Source: a virus
Length of the DNA stretch: 57,925 nucleotides
Strand: one strand, 5' to 3'
IMG/VR virus record: IMGVR_UViG_3300048922_000444
Span: 1-57,925 of that record
Positions 30,725 through 38,301 of this stretch are shown in pieces. Every line of letters begins with the position of its first letter. Position 1 is the first letter of the stretch. A program made the position numbers and the translations under genes. The notes beneath the pieces are model-generated. The model made no database searches. It saw nothing but the letters and a program-made list of their open reading frames with translations, and was not told the origin of the DNA.

Positions 30725-31731
30725 TGTCCGACCCCGCCGATCAGGCACCCGCACCGGCGGGCACGCATGCGTTCACCTTCGGTGAGCCAACCCCCGTGCT
30801 GGACTCGCGCGGCATCCTCGACTACGCCGAGTGCTGGCAGAACGGCCGCTATTACGAGCCGCCGGTCTCGCTGTCCGGCCTGGCACGCACCACTCGGTCG
30901 AATCCGACGCTGCAGAGCGGCCTGCTGTTCAAGCGCAACATGCTGTCGCTGACCTTCAAGCCGCACCCACTGCTGTCGCGTGAGCGCTTCAACCAGCTGG
31001 CGCTGGACTGGATCACCTTCGGCACGGCGTATGTCGAGCGCCGGAACTCGGTGATGGGTGCGCCGCTGGAGCTACTGGTGCCGCTGGCGCAGTACGTCCG
31101 CCGAGGGGTGGTGCCTGGGGAGTTCTTCCAGGTCCGCGGCCATCGCGAAGAGCATGAGTTCAAGGCCGGCAGCGTCTATCAGCTGCGCGACGCTGACGTT
31201 GACCAGGAGATTTACGGCATGCCCGAATGGCTGTCGGCCGTGCAGTCGGCGCTGCTCAACGAATCGGCCACGCTGTTCCGACGCCGCTACTACAACAACG
31301 GCTCGCACGCCGGCTTCATCCTGTACCTGTCCGATTCCAACGTGAACGATGCCGACGTAACCGCGATGCGCCAGGCGCTGAAGGATTCCAAGGGCGTGGG
31401 TAACTTCCGCAACCTGTTCCTGCATTCACCCGGCGGGCAGAAGGACGGCATCAAGCTGATCCCGATCAGCGAGGTGGCGGCGAAGGATGAGTTCAGCGGG
31501 ATCAAGAATGTCACCCGCGACGACATGCTGACTGCCCTACGGGTACAGCCCCAGCTGCTAGGGATCGTCGCGCAGAATTCCGGTGGCTTCGGCGACATCG
31601 GCAAGGCTGCCCAGGTCTGGGCGGCGATGGAACTGGCCCCGCTGCAGGCACGCATGACCGCGATCAACGACTGGCTGGGCACCGAGGTGATCCGCTTCAA
31701 CCCGTTCACCGTAGGGACCACCAGCGCATGA
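30724..31731 (+). CDS. Q: Portal protein, P2 gpQ
   Basis: 335 aa portal vertex subunit. AFTFGEPTPVLDSRGILDYAECWQNGRYYEPPVSLSGLART, FIT FGTAYVERR-type segment near residue 100, EIYGMPEWLSAVQSALLNESATLFRRRYYNNGSHAGFILYLSD and DEFSGIKNVTRDDMLTALRVQPQLLGIV mark it as gpQ. The ATG uses the last base of the terminase stop codon. Confidence 0.97.
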   Translation: MSDPADQAPAPAGTHAFTFGEPTPVLDSRGILDYAECWQNGRYYEPPVSLSGLARTTRSNPTLQSGLLFKRNMLSLTFKPHPLLSRERFNQLALDWITFGTAYVERRNSVMGAPLELLVPLAQYVRRGVVPGEFFQVRGHREEHEFKAGSVYQLRDADVDQEIYGMPEWLSAVQSALLNESATLFRRRYYNNGSHAGFILYLSDSNVNDADVTAMRQALKDSKGVGNFRNLFLHSPGGQKDGIKLIPISEVAAKDEFSGIKNVTRDDMLTALRVQPQLLGIVAQNSGGFGDIGKAAQVWAAMELAPLQARMTAINDWLGTEVIRFNPFTVGTTSA

Positions 31732-31970
31732 AGAACCTACGCTGTGGCGACTGCGCCAAGCTGCTGGCCAAGGCCGGCGGCAGCTATGAAATCCAGATCA
31801 AATGCCCCCGCTGCGGGGTGCTGAACCACATGAAGGCCGAGAGCCTCCCCTCGGATCGCCGCGAGCGACACCAAGAAGGCTCTACCCATGAAGAACGAAC
31901 TGATCCACGGCGATGCGCTGACCGTCCTGCCGACCCTGCCGGCCGCCAGCTTCGACGCCCTCATCACTGA
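31728..31970 (+). CDS. com: Com-like zinc-finger protein, putative translational regulator
   Basis: 80 aa. Residues 1-40 match phage Mu Com: MKNLRCGDCAKLL with C6/C9 and IQIKCPRCGVLNHMKAESL with C26/C29, a CxxC...CxxC zinc finger. In Mu, Com binds the com-mom mRNA and opens a hairpin that hides the mom start. The tail beyond residue 42 is basic and low complexity because it is dual-coded with the start of the methyltransferase gene (83-base overlap), as com overlaps mom in Mu. ATGA overlap with the portal gene. Confidence 0.88.
   Translation: MKNLRCGDCAKLLAKAGGSYEIQIKCPRCGVLNHMKAESLPSDRRERHQEGSTHEERTDPRRCADRPADPAGRQLRRPHH
31840..31883 (+). promoter_or_regulatory. Hairpin over the methyltransferase ribosome binding site
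   Basis: AGAGCCT (31840-31846) and AGGCTCT (31877-31883) are a perfect 7-bp inverted repeat in the mRNA. The 3' arm overlaps the AAGAAGG ribosome binding site (31873-31879) of the ATG at 31888. This is the arrangement that Com relieves in phage Mu. Confidence 0.6.
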
Positions 31971-32598
31971 TCCGCCGTATGCCAGTGGCGGCGTGCATGC
32001 GTCGTCGCGGCAGCAGTCCCCCCAGACGAAGTACATGCAGGGCGGCACCTCCCAGCTGCATGCCGACTTCGTCGGCGATGAACGCGATCAGCGGTCGCAC
32101 CTTGCGTGGATGCGTCTGTGGCTGGCCGAATGCAGCCGCGTGCTTAAAGACGGTGCCCCGGTCCTGCTGTTCACCGATTGGCGGCAGTTGCCGCTGACCA
32201 CCGACGCGCTGCAGTGCGCCGGCTTCACCTGGCGCGGTGTGGCGGTGTGGGACAAGACCGAAGGCGTCCGCCCGCAGTTGGGCCGGTTCCGGAACCAAGC
32301 CGAGTACGTGGTGTGGGGCAGCAAGGGCAACATGCCACTCGGCCGCCGTGCCCCGGTTCTGCCGGGCGTGATCCGCGAGAGCGTGCGTAAGGCCGATAAG
32401 CACCACATGACCGGCAAGCCCACGGACCTCATGCGACAGCTGGTGCGGATCTGTGAGGAAGGTGGCCGCGTCCTCGACCCGTTCGCGGGCTCAGGCACCA
32501 CGTTGGTCGCCGCCGATCTTGAGGGCTACAGCTGGACTGGGATCGAGATGACCGACCACTACCATGATGTCGCACGGTCGCGTCTACACGCTAAATGA
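31888..32598 (+). CDS. Site-specific DNA methyltransferase, DPPY type (N6-adenine or N4-cytosine)
   Basis: 236 aa. Motif IV DPPY at residues 31-34 (ALITDPPYASGG) precedes the SAM-binding motif I LDPFAGSGTTLVAA near residue 196, so it has the permuted order of beta-class amino-methyltransferases. DPPY favours N6-adenine methylation. KPTDLMRQLVRICEEGG before motif I fits the family. No restriction partner is present. It is the last gene of the P-Q-com operon, followed by a terminator; translation probably depends on the Com-like protein. Confidence 0.93.
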   Translation: MKNELIHGDALTVLPTLPAASFDALITDPPYASGGVHASSRQQSPQTKYMQGGTSQLHADFVGDERDQRSHLAWMRLWLAECSRVLKDGAPVLLFTDWRQLPLTTDALQCAGFTWRGVAVWDKTEGVRPQLGRFRNQAEYVVWGSKGNMPLGRRAPVLPGVIRESVRKADKHHMTGKPTDLMRQLVRICEEGGRVLDPFAGSGTTLVAADLEGYSWTGIEMTDHYHDVARSRLHAK

Positions 32599-32621
32599 AC
32601 CGCCCATTGGCCTAGTCGAAA

Positions 32622-32645
32622 GAAAGCCGCCTTCGGGCGGCTTTC
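32622..32645. terminator. Strong hairpin terminator after the methyltransferase gene
   Basis: GAAAGCCGCC and GGCGGCTTTC form a perfect 10-bp stem with a TTCG tetraloop. The A- and T-rich stem ends let it work from either side: it closes the rightward P-Q-com operon and the convergent leftward TIR gene. Confidence 0.85.
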
Positions 32646-32684
32646 CTAAGGAGTCGCGCTACGGTTTGATAATACTGCGCACCA

Positions 32685-34220
32685 CTAGTTTTCGGAAGCT
32701 GCAGGCTGAGAGTTCTCTTCGGTGCGTCGATTACGAACTTCAACGATCTTGGAGGCCAAGAGCGCCGCAACGCGCTGGGCCTGAGGCTCGATAGGCTCAG
32801 AAGTGTCCCAAGGGATATAGCCTACCGAGGCGGCGCGATCGAACTGGCCCAGCTGGGTGGTGTCAGGCACCACTGGCACCACCTCGCCGTTCTTAAAACG
32901 ACCCTTGAATTGCTCACCCTCAAACTTCGTCCAAATCTTGCTGGGATAGTCATTGCCGAGAACGCAAACGATCATCAGTGCATCCGATCTGTAGATTGGT
33001 CCGAGATACTCTTCAACATCTTGGGCGATGATTCGATGCTGTTCATTAAGGTCATAGAAGACCTCCAGTTCGAGATCCGACAGCGACTGGAACAATGCAG
33101 CTGCGATGGGACGGTCCGCACCTGCGAACGAAAGCGCGAAGTCATAGCGGCCAGGAAAGTCAGAACTAACGTAGCCGGCTTCTTCCGCCAGCCTGGGCCA
33201 AGAGAGGTTGCGGAGATAGAAGACGAACTGAGGATCTTGAGCAACAAGCGTTTTGTTCGATTTGTCGAAGTGCAGGGCACTCTCAAACAGCGTGTTTCCC
33301 TTCAGTAGCGACGCTAGATAGCCCTTGCTTACGACCTGAGAAACGGAGCCGCGTTGCGTGGGATGTTTGTCGATCTCTCGGTCAAGATTGATTGACCAGT
33401 TGGGACTCTGGCTCAGCCAGCTGAGAATGTGGAGGTAGGGCGCGCGACCCTCTCTGCGCAGCTTGGTGCCTCGGCAGAACATCACCGCCACATCATGGAA
33501 CTTACCGTGGAGTTCCTTCATAACTTTGTCTTTGACGCTCTCGAAGCTCTCGGTTGTACGCACAAGAGATGCCTGCCGGCGCAACACTCCACTCTTCAAG
33601 CAGGTCACGTGCGCCAATATCTGGGCGATGTAGAAGCTGCCCTGCGCAGCGCTGACAATATCGTCGCGAATGTTAAGGCTAACGTTGAGCGTGTCTTCTC
33701 CCTTCTCAAGAAGTTCCAGAACCTTGAACTCTGGGTTTGCCTCAAACTGGATGACTTCAATTCGGTTCGCCAGATCTCGCCCAAATGCGATCAGAGTTTG
33801 ACCAACATTTGGAATGCCGATGACGATCAGCTTGCTGTGAGTCGCGCCCTCATCAGCAAGCGCCTTCATAAGATCCGCGATGTCGCGCTTGATGTCATCG
33901 TTCAGCCGATGGAAGTCATCGATCACGACGGTTCCGATAGGCAGGTTTCGGGAAAGCTGCTCGATGATCTTGACATCCGGGGGCACGCGACCCGAGAGGC
34001 GCTTTACTCCGGTATCCATCGAAAGAGTGACGAGTGCGCGATCTATCGACGTCGTTTTGCCGATCCCTGACGGGCCCTCAATCACGATGCTCCTTCCGGG
34101 CGTATCAAGCGCTACCTTGAGCTCGTCAAACTCCACTGGCTCCACAAACGTATAGGTGACCGGTCCAGAGCGTACAAACACCTCCTGCAGCTTCGGTAGA
34201 GCAGCCGGTTGAATATCCAT
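32685..34220 (-). CDS. AAA/STAND-type ATPase with C-terminal TIR domain, candidate anti-phage effector
   Basis: 511 aa from the ATG at 34220. Residues 35-230 form a P-loop ATPase: Walker A GPSGIGKTT (49-57), Walker B VVIDDFH (98-104), and a lid region to about 240. Residues 358-495 are a TIR domain (YDFALSFAGADRPIAAALF, FYDLNEQHRI, DALMIVCVLGNDYPSKIW), with Glu434 or Glu436 after Trp430 in the place of the NADase catalytic Glu. Bacterial TIR proteins usually deplete NAD+ or make cyclic ADP-ribose signals on infection. Lower GC than its neighbours and a position between the late operon terminator and the prophage end mark it as cargo. The exact family is not known to me. Confidence 0.85.
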   Translation of the reverse strand: MDIQPAALPKLQEVFVRSGPVTYTFVEPVEFDELKVALDTPGRSIVIEGPSGIGKTTSIDRALVTLSMDTGVKRLSGRVPPDVKIIEQLSRNLPIGTVVIDDFHRLNDDIKRDIADLMKALADEGATHSKLIVIGIPNVGQTLIAFGRDLANRIEVIQFEANPEFKVLELLEKGEDTLNVSLNIRDDIVSAAQGSFYIAQILAHVTCLKSGVLRRQASLVRTTESFESVKDKVMKELHGKFHDVAVMFCRGTKLRREGRAPYLHILSWLSQSPNWSINLDREIDKHPTQRGSVSQVVSKGYLASLLKGNTLFESALHFDKSNKTLVAQDPQFVFYLRNLSWPRLAEEAGYVSSDFPGRYDFALSFAGADRPIAAALFQSLSDLELEVFYDLNEQHRIIAQDVEEYLGPIYRSDALMIVCVLGNDYPSKIWTKFEGEQFKGRFKNGEVVPVVPDTTQLGQFDRAASVGYIPWDTSEPIEPQAQRVAALLASKIVEVRNRRTEENSQPAASEN

Positions 34221-34387
34221 CTCAGCGTCGTCCTTGCAATGTTGTTGGCTGTAGTGTGATTCCTTAACCGTGCGGCGCCAAGGGGGGGGGCTGGATAGTT
34301 GTCGGTCGGAATGACCGACCACTACACGCGGACGGCTCGCAGGCGCTTGGTGGAACTTCCGCAAGAATCAACGAAAGGAGCGGGCCG

Positions 34388-35458
34388 TCATGCGGCCCGC
34401 TTGTCGTAGGTCCCACGAACGCGATGTGGCAACCTCAACAGTGGACGCTCAAGCCACACGTGGACCAGGCGACCGACTACGCAGCAAGCGGCTGTGGTGA
34501 TTACCACAAACGCCACGTGGCCGACCCAGCCCGGCGCAGGCGCCAACGTCGCCCAGATGCGCCCCATGGCCGAAATAACGAACACATGGGTCAGGTACAG
34601 CGAGTAGGAGTAGTCGCCCATCCTTAACAGCAGCGCGGGCACATGCAGTCGGTCCACAGCCTCCCGCGTCACTGCCCCCCCGACCAACAGAACGGCGGCT
34701 GTGCCAAAAAGCGCCACGCGGGTCCAGACGCTCATGCTGGCCGGCCCATCGGTCGGCAGCAGCGCAGCTGCGACTATCGCCAACACGGCGCCGGACGCCA
34801 TCAGCGGCACCGCCATCTGTGCAGGTATGCGCCGCCAATACAGGCCCAGCAACGCGCCCCCGATGAACTCGCACGTGAGCGGGTTTGTAACGAGGTAGTG
34901 CGCAGGTGTGGCTTCGCCGCTTGGCATCCAGCCCGCCGCGCCGATCAGACCTGCCCAGGCAAGAAGGACGCCGGGCACAAAACGCTCAGGTACGACGCCG
35001 AGCAGTGCAGCGAACACCAGGTAGAAGTAAGCCTCGTGCACCAGCGTCCAGCCGACTGTGAGAAGAGGTAGCTGGCCGTGCGGAATCAAGAGGTACGACG
35101 CCAGCGCGCTCTGATCGGCATATGAGGTGTTGACCATAGATGGCACAGCCGCAATCAACACCACGACGATGGTGGTGAAGAACCAGTAAAGCGGCAGGAC
35201 GCGCCATGCCCGCTTGACCAAGAACCGCACTCCCTCGCCTGGTCGGGTGTATCGACCGGCGCAGATGGTGGTCATCACGAAGCCGGACAGCACGAAGAAC
35301 AGGTCGACTCCCGCGTCCGCGTACCGGCCGATGGCATCCAGCACCGAAGGGCCGTCGAGGTACTTCAGTTCAACTCCGCGGAGGTGAAATACGACCACCG
35401 CAAGCGCGGCGATACCGCGTAGGGCCTGCAGTGAGGCAAGCCGTCGTGATTGGGGCAT
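34388..35458 (-). CDS. Membrane acyltransferase (OafA/YrhL, acyltransferase 3 family)
   Basis: 356 aa integral membrane protein with about ten predicted spans. SLQALRGIAALAVVVFHLRG carries the conserved catalytic His near residue 25, and DLFFVLSGFVMTT and a C-terminal MGDYSYSLYLTHVF are standard for the family. Such enzymes O-acetylate lipopolysaccharide or other surface glycans; as a prophage cargo gene it probably changes O-antigen and blocks superinfection. It lies 167 bases upstream of the TIR gene, on the same strand. Confidence 0.9.
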   Translation of the reverse strand: MPQSRRLASLQALRGIAALAVVVFHLRGVELKYLDGPSVLDAIGRYADAGVDLFFVLSGFVMTTICAGRYTRPGEGVRFLVKRAWRVLPLYWFFTTIVVVLIAAVPSMVNTSYADQSALASYLLIPHGQLPLLTVGWTLVHEAYFYLVFAALLGVVPERFVPGVLLAWAGLIGAAGWMPSGEATPAHYLVTNPLTCEFIGGALLGLYWRRIPAQMAVPLMASGAVLAIVAAALLPTDGPASMSVWTRVALFGTAAVLLVGGAVTREAVDRLHVPALLLRMGDYSYSLYLTHVFVISAMGRIWATLAPAPGWVGHVAFVVITTAACCVVGRLVHVWLERPLLRLPHRVRGTYDKRAA

Positions 35459-36447
35459 CTACTTAGCTCGTGGCGAGGGGGCACGATCGTGGCGCGCGAG
35501 CAGGTTGGTGGGAACGACAGGTGACGCATTTGCCCGCGTTGCATTTCAAAAAGAGGCTGGCAGGCATTGACCATGTTGCTGCTTTTCGGCGACTGCACAG
35601 TGCCGGCGAGGCGTTGCTCGTACGCCCCGGAGGTGAGCTGCCTAGGGCACTCAGGTCCGGCATCGCTATCGTGCCTCGGCCGGTATGTCAGGGATATCGG
35701 AGTAGTCCGAACACGGGCGTGGGGGGACAGATTTGTGCGGAGTGGGGCTTTGACGCATCGGACCCGGAACCCATTCCAACGTGCGGACGATAGGTCACCG
35801 ACACCCCGGCGCGCGCACTCGTCTCCCCCCCACGCCTGCCCGCTTAATTGACCTGTTTTTCTGCACCCCTTCGGGGTCGCCGGCACCGCCCCCGCCCTGG
35901 CCTGCTGTCACGTTCACCGACATGGGCGCTACCTGCGGAACCCTGCAGGGAAGCGCCATTCTGAGTGCCGCACAGAGCGTCTAGCGCGATGGTGGGGCGA
36001 TGCCGAATTCTTGGGATGACCACGGGAAACGGGTAATCGGGTAACGGCATCGGTTGGCGCTGGCTCTGCGCCTAGTGCCGCAAAGGTTTCGGGCGTTACC
36101 TTGGCTGGTAATTCGAGGTAATTCCATTAGCCAAAAAAGGTTAGGTGGTTGATTTGTAACGACAATTTTCCTCACTCAAATTACCTTCTTGAAAGGTAAC
36201 GTGATTACTCTGGCGTTACCCTATTATTACCTTATAGAAAAATTACTAACATGTTGAAAGATAAGGGGATATCTCCCTAATTTTGATGGTGATTACCTTT
36301 GTTACCTGTTCGCCGTGGTCGCATCGAAAATTGCCTTTTAAGAGGGAGGGATCTACCCAAACCCTTGCGCCGCCGCTCTCCCGCTGCACGCTCGCCCACT
36401 TGGCTGGCGTCGCAGCGGCCGAGACGCTGAGCGGTATCCTGCTGCCC
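35459..36447. other. Gene-poor region, probable right end of the P2-like prophage
   Basis: About 990 bases without a credible gene; the short frames here have atypical composition and no ribosome binding sites. The left part is GC-rich with no clear signal. From about 36,090 it becomes AT-rich and carries the TTACC/GGTAA repeats listed separately. The prophage attachment site may lie here or at the tRNA fragment at 38081; without the left junction it cannot be placed. Confidence 0.5.
36032..36306. repeat. Cluster of 11 TTACC/GGTAA repeats
   Basis: GGTAA starts at 36032, 36040, 36107, 36117 and 36195; TTACC starts at 36096, 36181, 36216, 36227, 36293 and 36302. Several extend to GTTACC or GGTAAC. 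Eleven copies in 275 bases, in both orientations and largely in AT-rich DNA, look like binding sites for a recombinase, nucleoid protein or replication factor. Confidence 0.7.
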
Positions 36448-36792
36448 ATGGCACTCCCTGACGGATTCGAATGGACCACCCGCTCGGCGAGCGAGGTAGG
36501 CGCGCCGCTGACGGTGATCGCATGCGGCGGCGTGTGGGTGGTGTCTATGACGCAGCGTGTCGATGATCACCAATGGCTCGCCGCGCTCGACAGGCACCGC
36601 CATGGGCCGGGTGGCCCTGTCCGTATGTGCAGCAGCTACGAACAGGGGCGCATCGGCGCAGAGCTATGGGTGAATCGTCATGAGGGCAGGCTGCGCGAGG
36701 ACGTGGCGTTGATCAACGGCCGCCGGCAGGCGATCAGGGGGAATCGGTTGGCCAAGGCGAATTCCGATGATCCGTTCGATTGGCTGGGTTGA
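36448..36792 (+). CDS. Conserved hypothetical protein
   Basis: 114 aa from the ATG at 36448 (MALPDGFEWTTRSASEVG). It has a compact alpha/beta pattern (IACGGVWVVSMTQRVDDHQWLAALDRHRHG, GRIGAELWVNRHEGRLREDVA) and no known catalytic motif. It lies tail to tail with the SRAP gene, a pairing I associate with Stenotrophomonas and Xanthomonas chromosomes, so it may be core or cargo DNA. Function unknown. Confidence 0.75.
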   Translation: MALPDGFEWTTRSASEVGAPLTVIACGGVWVVSMTQRVDDHQWLAALDRHRHGPGGPVRMCSSYEQGRIGAELWVNRHEGRLREDVALINGRRQAIRGNRLAKANSDDPFDWLG

Positions 36793-36808
36793 GCTGGCCA
36801 GGAGGCGC

Positions 36809-37474
36809 TCAGGCAGTCGGCTCCAGCAGCTGCTCGGTGTCGTTCCGAGGCGTGTTGACCGCCCGGCTCACCCGATAGGCCTGCATTGCAGGCGGCTCGG
36901 AGGCCAGTAGCATCGCCATCGCCTGGTCGGTACCGGCGCGTAGCCAGTCATCAAGCTGCGCCGGCGCGAGCCACACCGGCATCCGGTCGTGAATGTCGGC
37001 GGAAACGCCGCTGCTGTCGCCAGTGATGACCGTGAACGTGCCCAGGTTCCCCTCGGGCAGCAGTGGGCTGGCGTCCTCCCACAGCCCTGCAGCCCATAGC
37101 GGGCTGCTGTCATGGATGAACCACGGGTCTTTCTTGCCATCCACGTCGCTCACAGACCACTCGTAGTATCCGGCCATCGGCACGATGCAGCGTCGGGCCT
37201 TGAAGGCTGCGCGGAACGCCGGCTTGGTTGCCACTGTCTCGATACGGGCGTTGATCGTGGACCCCTGCAGCCCCTTTGCCTTCGCCCAGAAGGGGAGCAA
37301 CCCCCATGCCAAGGCCGAAAGCTCCGCCCCGTCGCCTCGATCGAGGATCACCGAGGCGCGTTGCGTCGGAGCCAGGTTGTAGCTCGCCGGCATCGACAGC
37401 AGGTCGCCGACCAGCTGGGGAAAGCCGATGGCACTGGCGTCTCGGATAGGGGTCTGGACGAATCGGCCGCACAT
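36809..37474 (-). CDS. yedK: SRAP/YedK abasic-site processing protein (HMCES family)
   Basis: 221 aa. Starts MCGRF, giving the catalytic Cys2 after Met removal. The conserved NARIET (Asn), CIVPMAGYYEW (Glu) and DIHDRMPVWL (His) motifs are all present, so it should form the covalent thiazolidine link to abasic sites in single-stranded DNA and protect them. This is a widespread SOS-associated housekeeping protein but is also carried by phages. Confidence 0.95.
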   Translation of the reverse strand: MCGRFVQTPIRDASAIGFPQLVGDLLSMPASYNLAPTQRASVILDRGDGAELSALAWGLLPFWAKAKGLQGSTINARIETVATKPAFRAAFKARRCIVPMAGYYEWSVSDVDGKKDPWFIHDSSPLWAAGLWEDASPLLPEGNLGTFTVITGDSSGVSADIHDRMPVWLAPAQLDDWLRAGTDQAMAMLLASEPPAMQAYRVSRAVNTPRNDTEQLLEPTA

Positions 37475-37536
37475 GCGTGCAGAGTAGGGCGGCGAAGCGT
37501 CGTGGTGGTGTGTAGGGCCGCAACGACCTCGCGGGT

Positions 37537-37848
37537 CTACAGCTCTACGGTTCGCTGAAACTCGTGGTTCGGCAGCGCCTCGTTGAGCCAGTCGACCGTC
37601 GACCCGTTGGCCCTCCAGCTCGTGTCCTGAACGCCTTTCGCTTCAATTACCACTAGGTCGGTCACGTCACCCCGAGTGGCGGCATTGAGCGCATCGAAGA
37701 AGTCGCGCGTGCTGCCTTCATGGGTGGCGAAGATGACGTTGTCTGCGAAGCGGTGGTGGCTCTGGGACCTAGATTCCAACGCGTCCTGGAACGCTGCCAA
37801 CTTGTCATCGTTCTTGAAAGGCTCGAAAACAATCACGGAAACGGTCAT
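37537..37848 (-). CDS. Hypothetical protein
   Basis: 103 aa from the ATG at 37848 (MTVSVIVFEPFKNDDKLAAFQDALE). Alpha/beta pattern with alternating strands (VIFATHEGSTRDFFDALN, VTDLVVIEAKG). A longer start at 37899 is possible. No family is recognised. It lies 63 bases before the SRAP gene on the same strand. Confidence 0.6.
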   Translation of the reverse strand: MTVSVIVFEPFKNDDKLAAFQDALESRSQSHHRFADNVIFATHEGSTRDFFDALNAATRGDVTDLVVIEAKGVQDTSWRANGSTVDWLNEALPNHEFQRTVEL

Positions 37849-38080
37849 TGGGATGGTTCGCTCGTTGGGTGAAGCTGAATCATGGTGGTCGCCCACCAAC
37901 TACGCAAGCTACCGAGCGCTTTGGCAATTCCGCCTGCGCCCGGCGCGCATTGCTGCCTTCCCGCAATCGTGATTGCCGGAAAAAAAGCGCTTACGCCCCA
38001 GCACGGATAGGCGTTCCACGGGGGAGGGCCGGAAAAATTGAAGGCTCTATGTCTTTGATTACAAAGCATGAACGTGGTGC

Positions 38081-38125
38081 CTCATAATCCTTTGGTTCCA
38101 GGTTCGAATCCTGGTGGGCCCACCA
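38081..38125 (+). pseudogene. 3' half of a tRNA-Met gene: attachment-site remnant
   Basis: The sequence from CTCATAA (anticodon loop, anticodon CAT at 38083-38085) through TCCTT, the T arm (CCAGG-TTCGAAT-CCTGG, 38098-38114), acceptor strand TGGGCCC and ACCA (ending 38125) is a perfect tRNA 3' half including CCA. The preceding bases cannot form the 5' anticodon arm, D arm or acceptor strand, so the gene is cut exactly at the anticodon loop. It is followed 177 bases later by a P4-type integrase. This is the crossover core of an integration event. Confidence 0.85.
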
Positions 38126-38238
38126 CATTGACGTCTGCTGGCGTCCCGAGATGTCCGATAGCCTTTGGAAGTAGCTGTAAAAGTGGCGGTTGACCGTCCA
38201 TCGGCGTCCTAGGGTGTCCCCTTGCATCCAAGAAAAAA

Positions 38239-38301
38239 GTGAGTCAGGCTGTGAGTCGTGGACGGGAAGCTGTCCATCAGACTCACAAACGGGTGACTCA
38301 C
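38239..38301 (+). promoter_or_regulatory. Four GTGAGTC motifs before the integrase gene
   Basis: GTGAGTC occurs at 38239 and 38251, and its complement GACTCAC at 38280 and 38295, ending at the integrase ATG. Two direct and two inverted copies between the att core and int suggest integrase arm sites or autoregulatory operators, as known for P4 int. Confidence 0.55.

Noticed and set aside
34280-34300. Run of nine G near 34281-34289 as a frameshift disabling the TIR gene
   Set aside because: It lies upstream of the ATG at 34220, outside the supported coding region, so it does not affect the protein.
35470-35886. Short frames on both strands after the acyltransferase gene
   Set aside because: Composition is not protein-like, no start signals, and they overlap each other.
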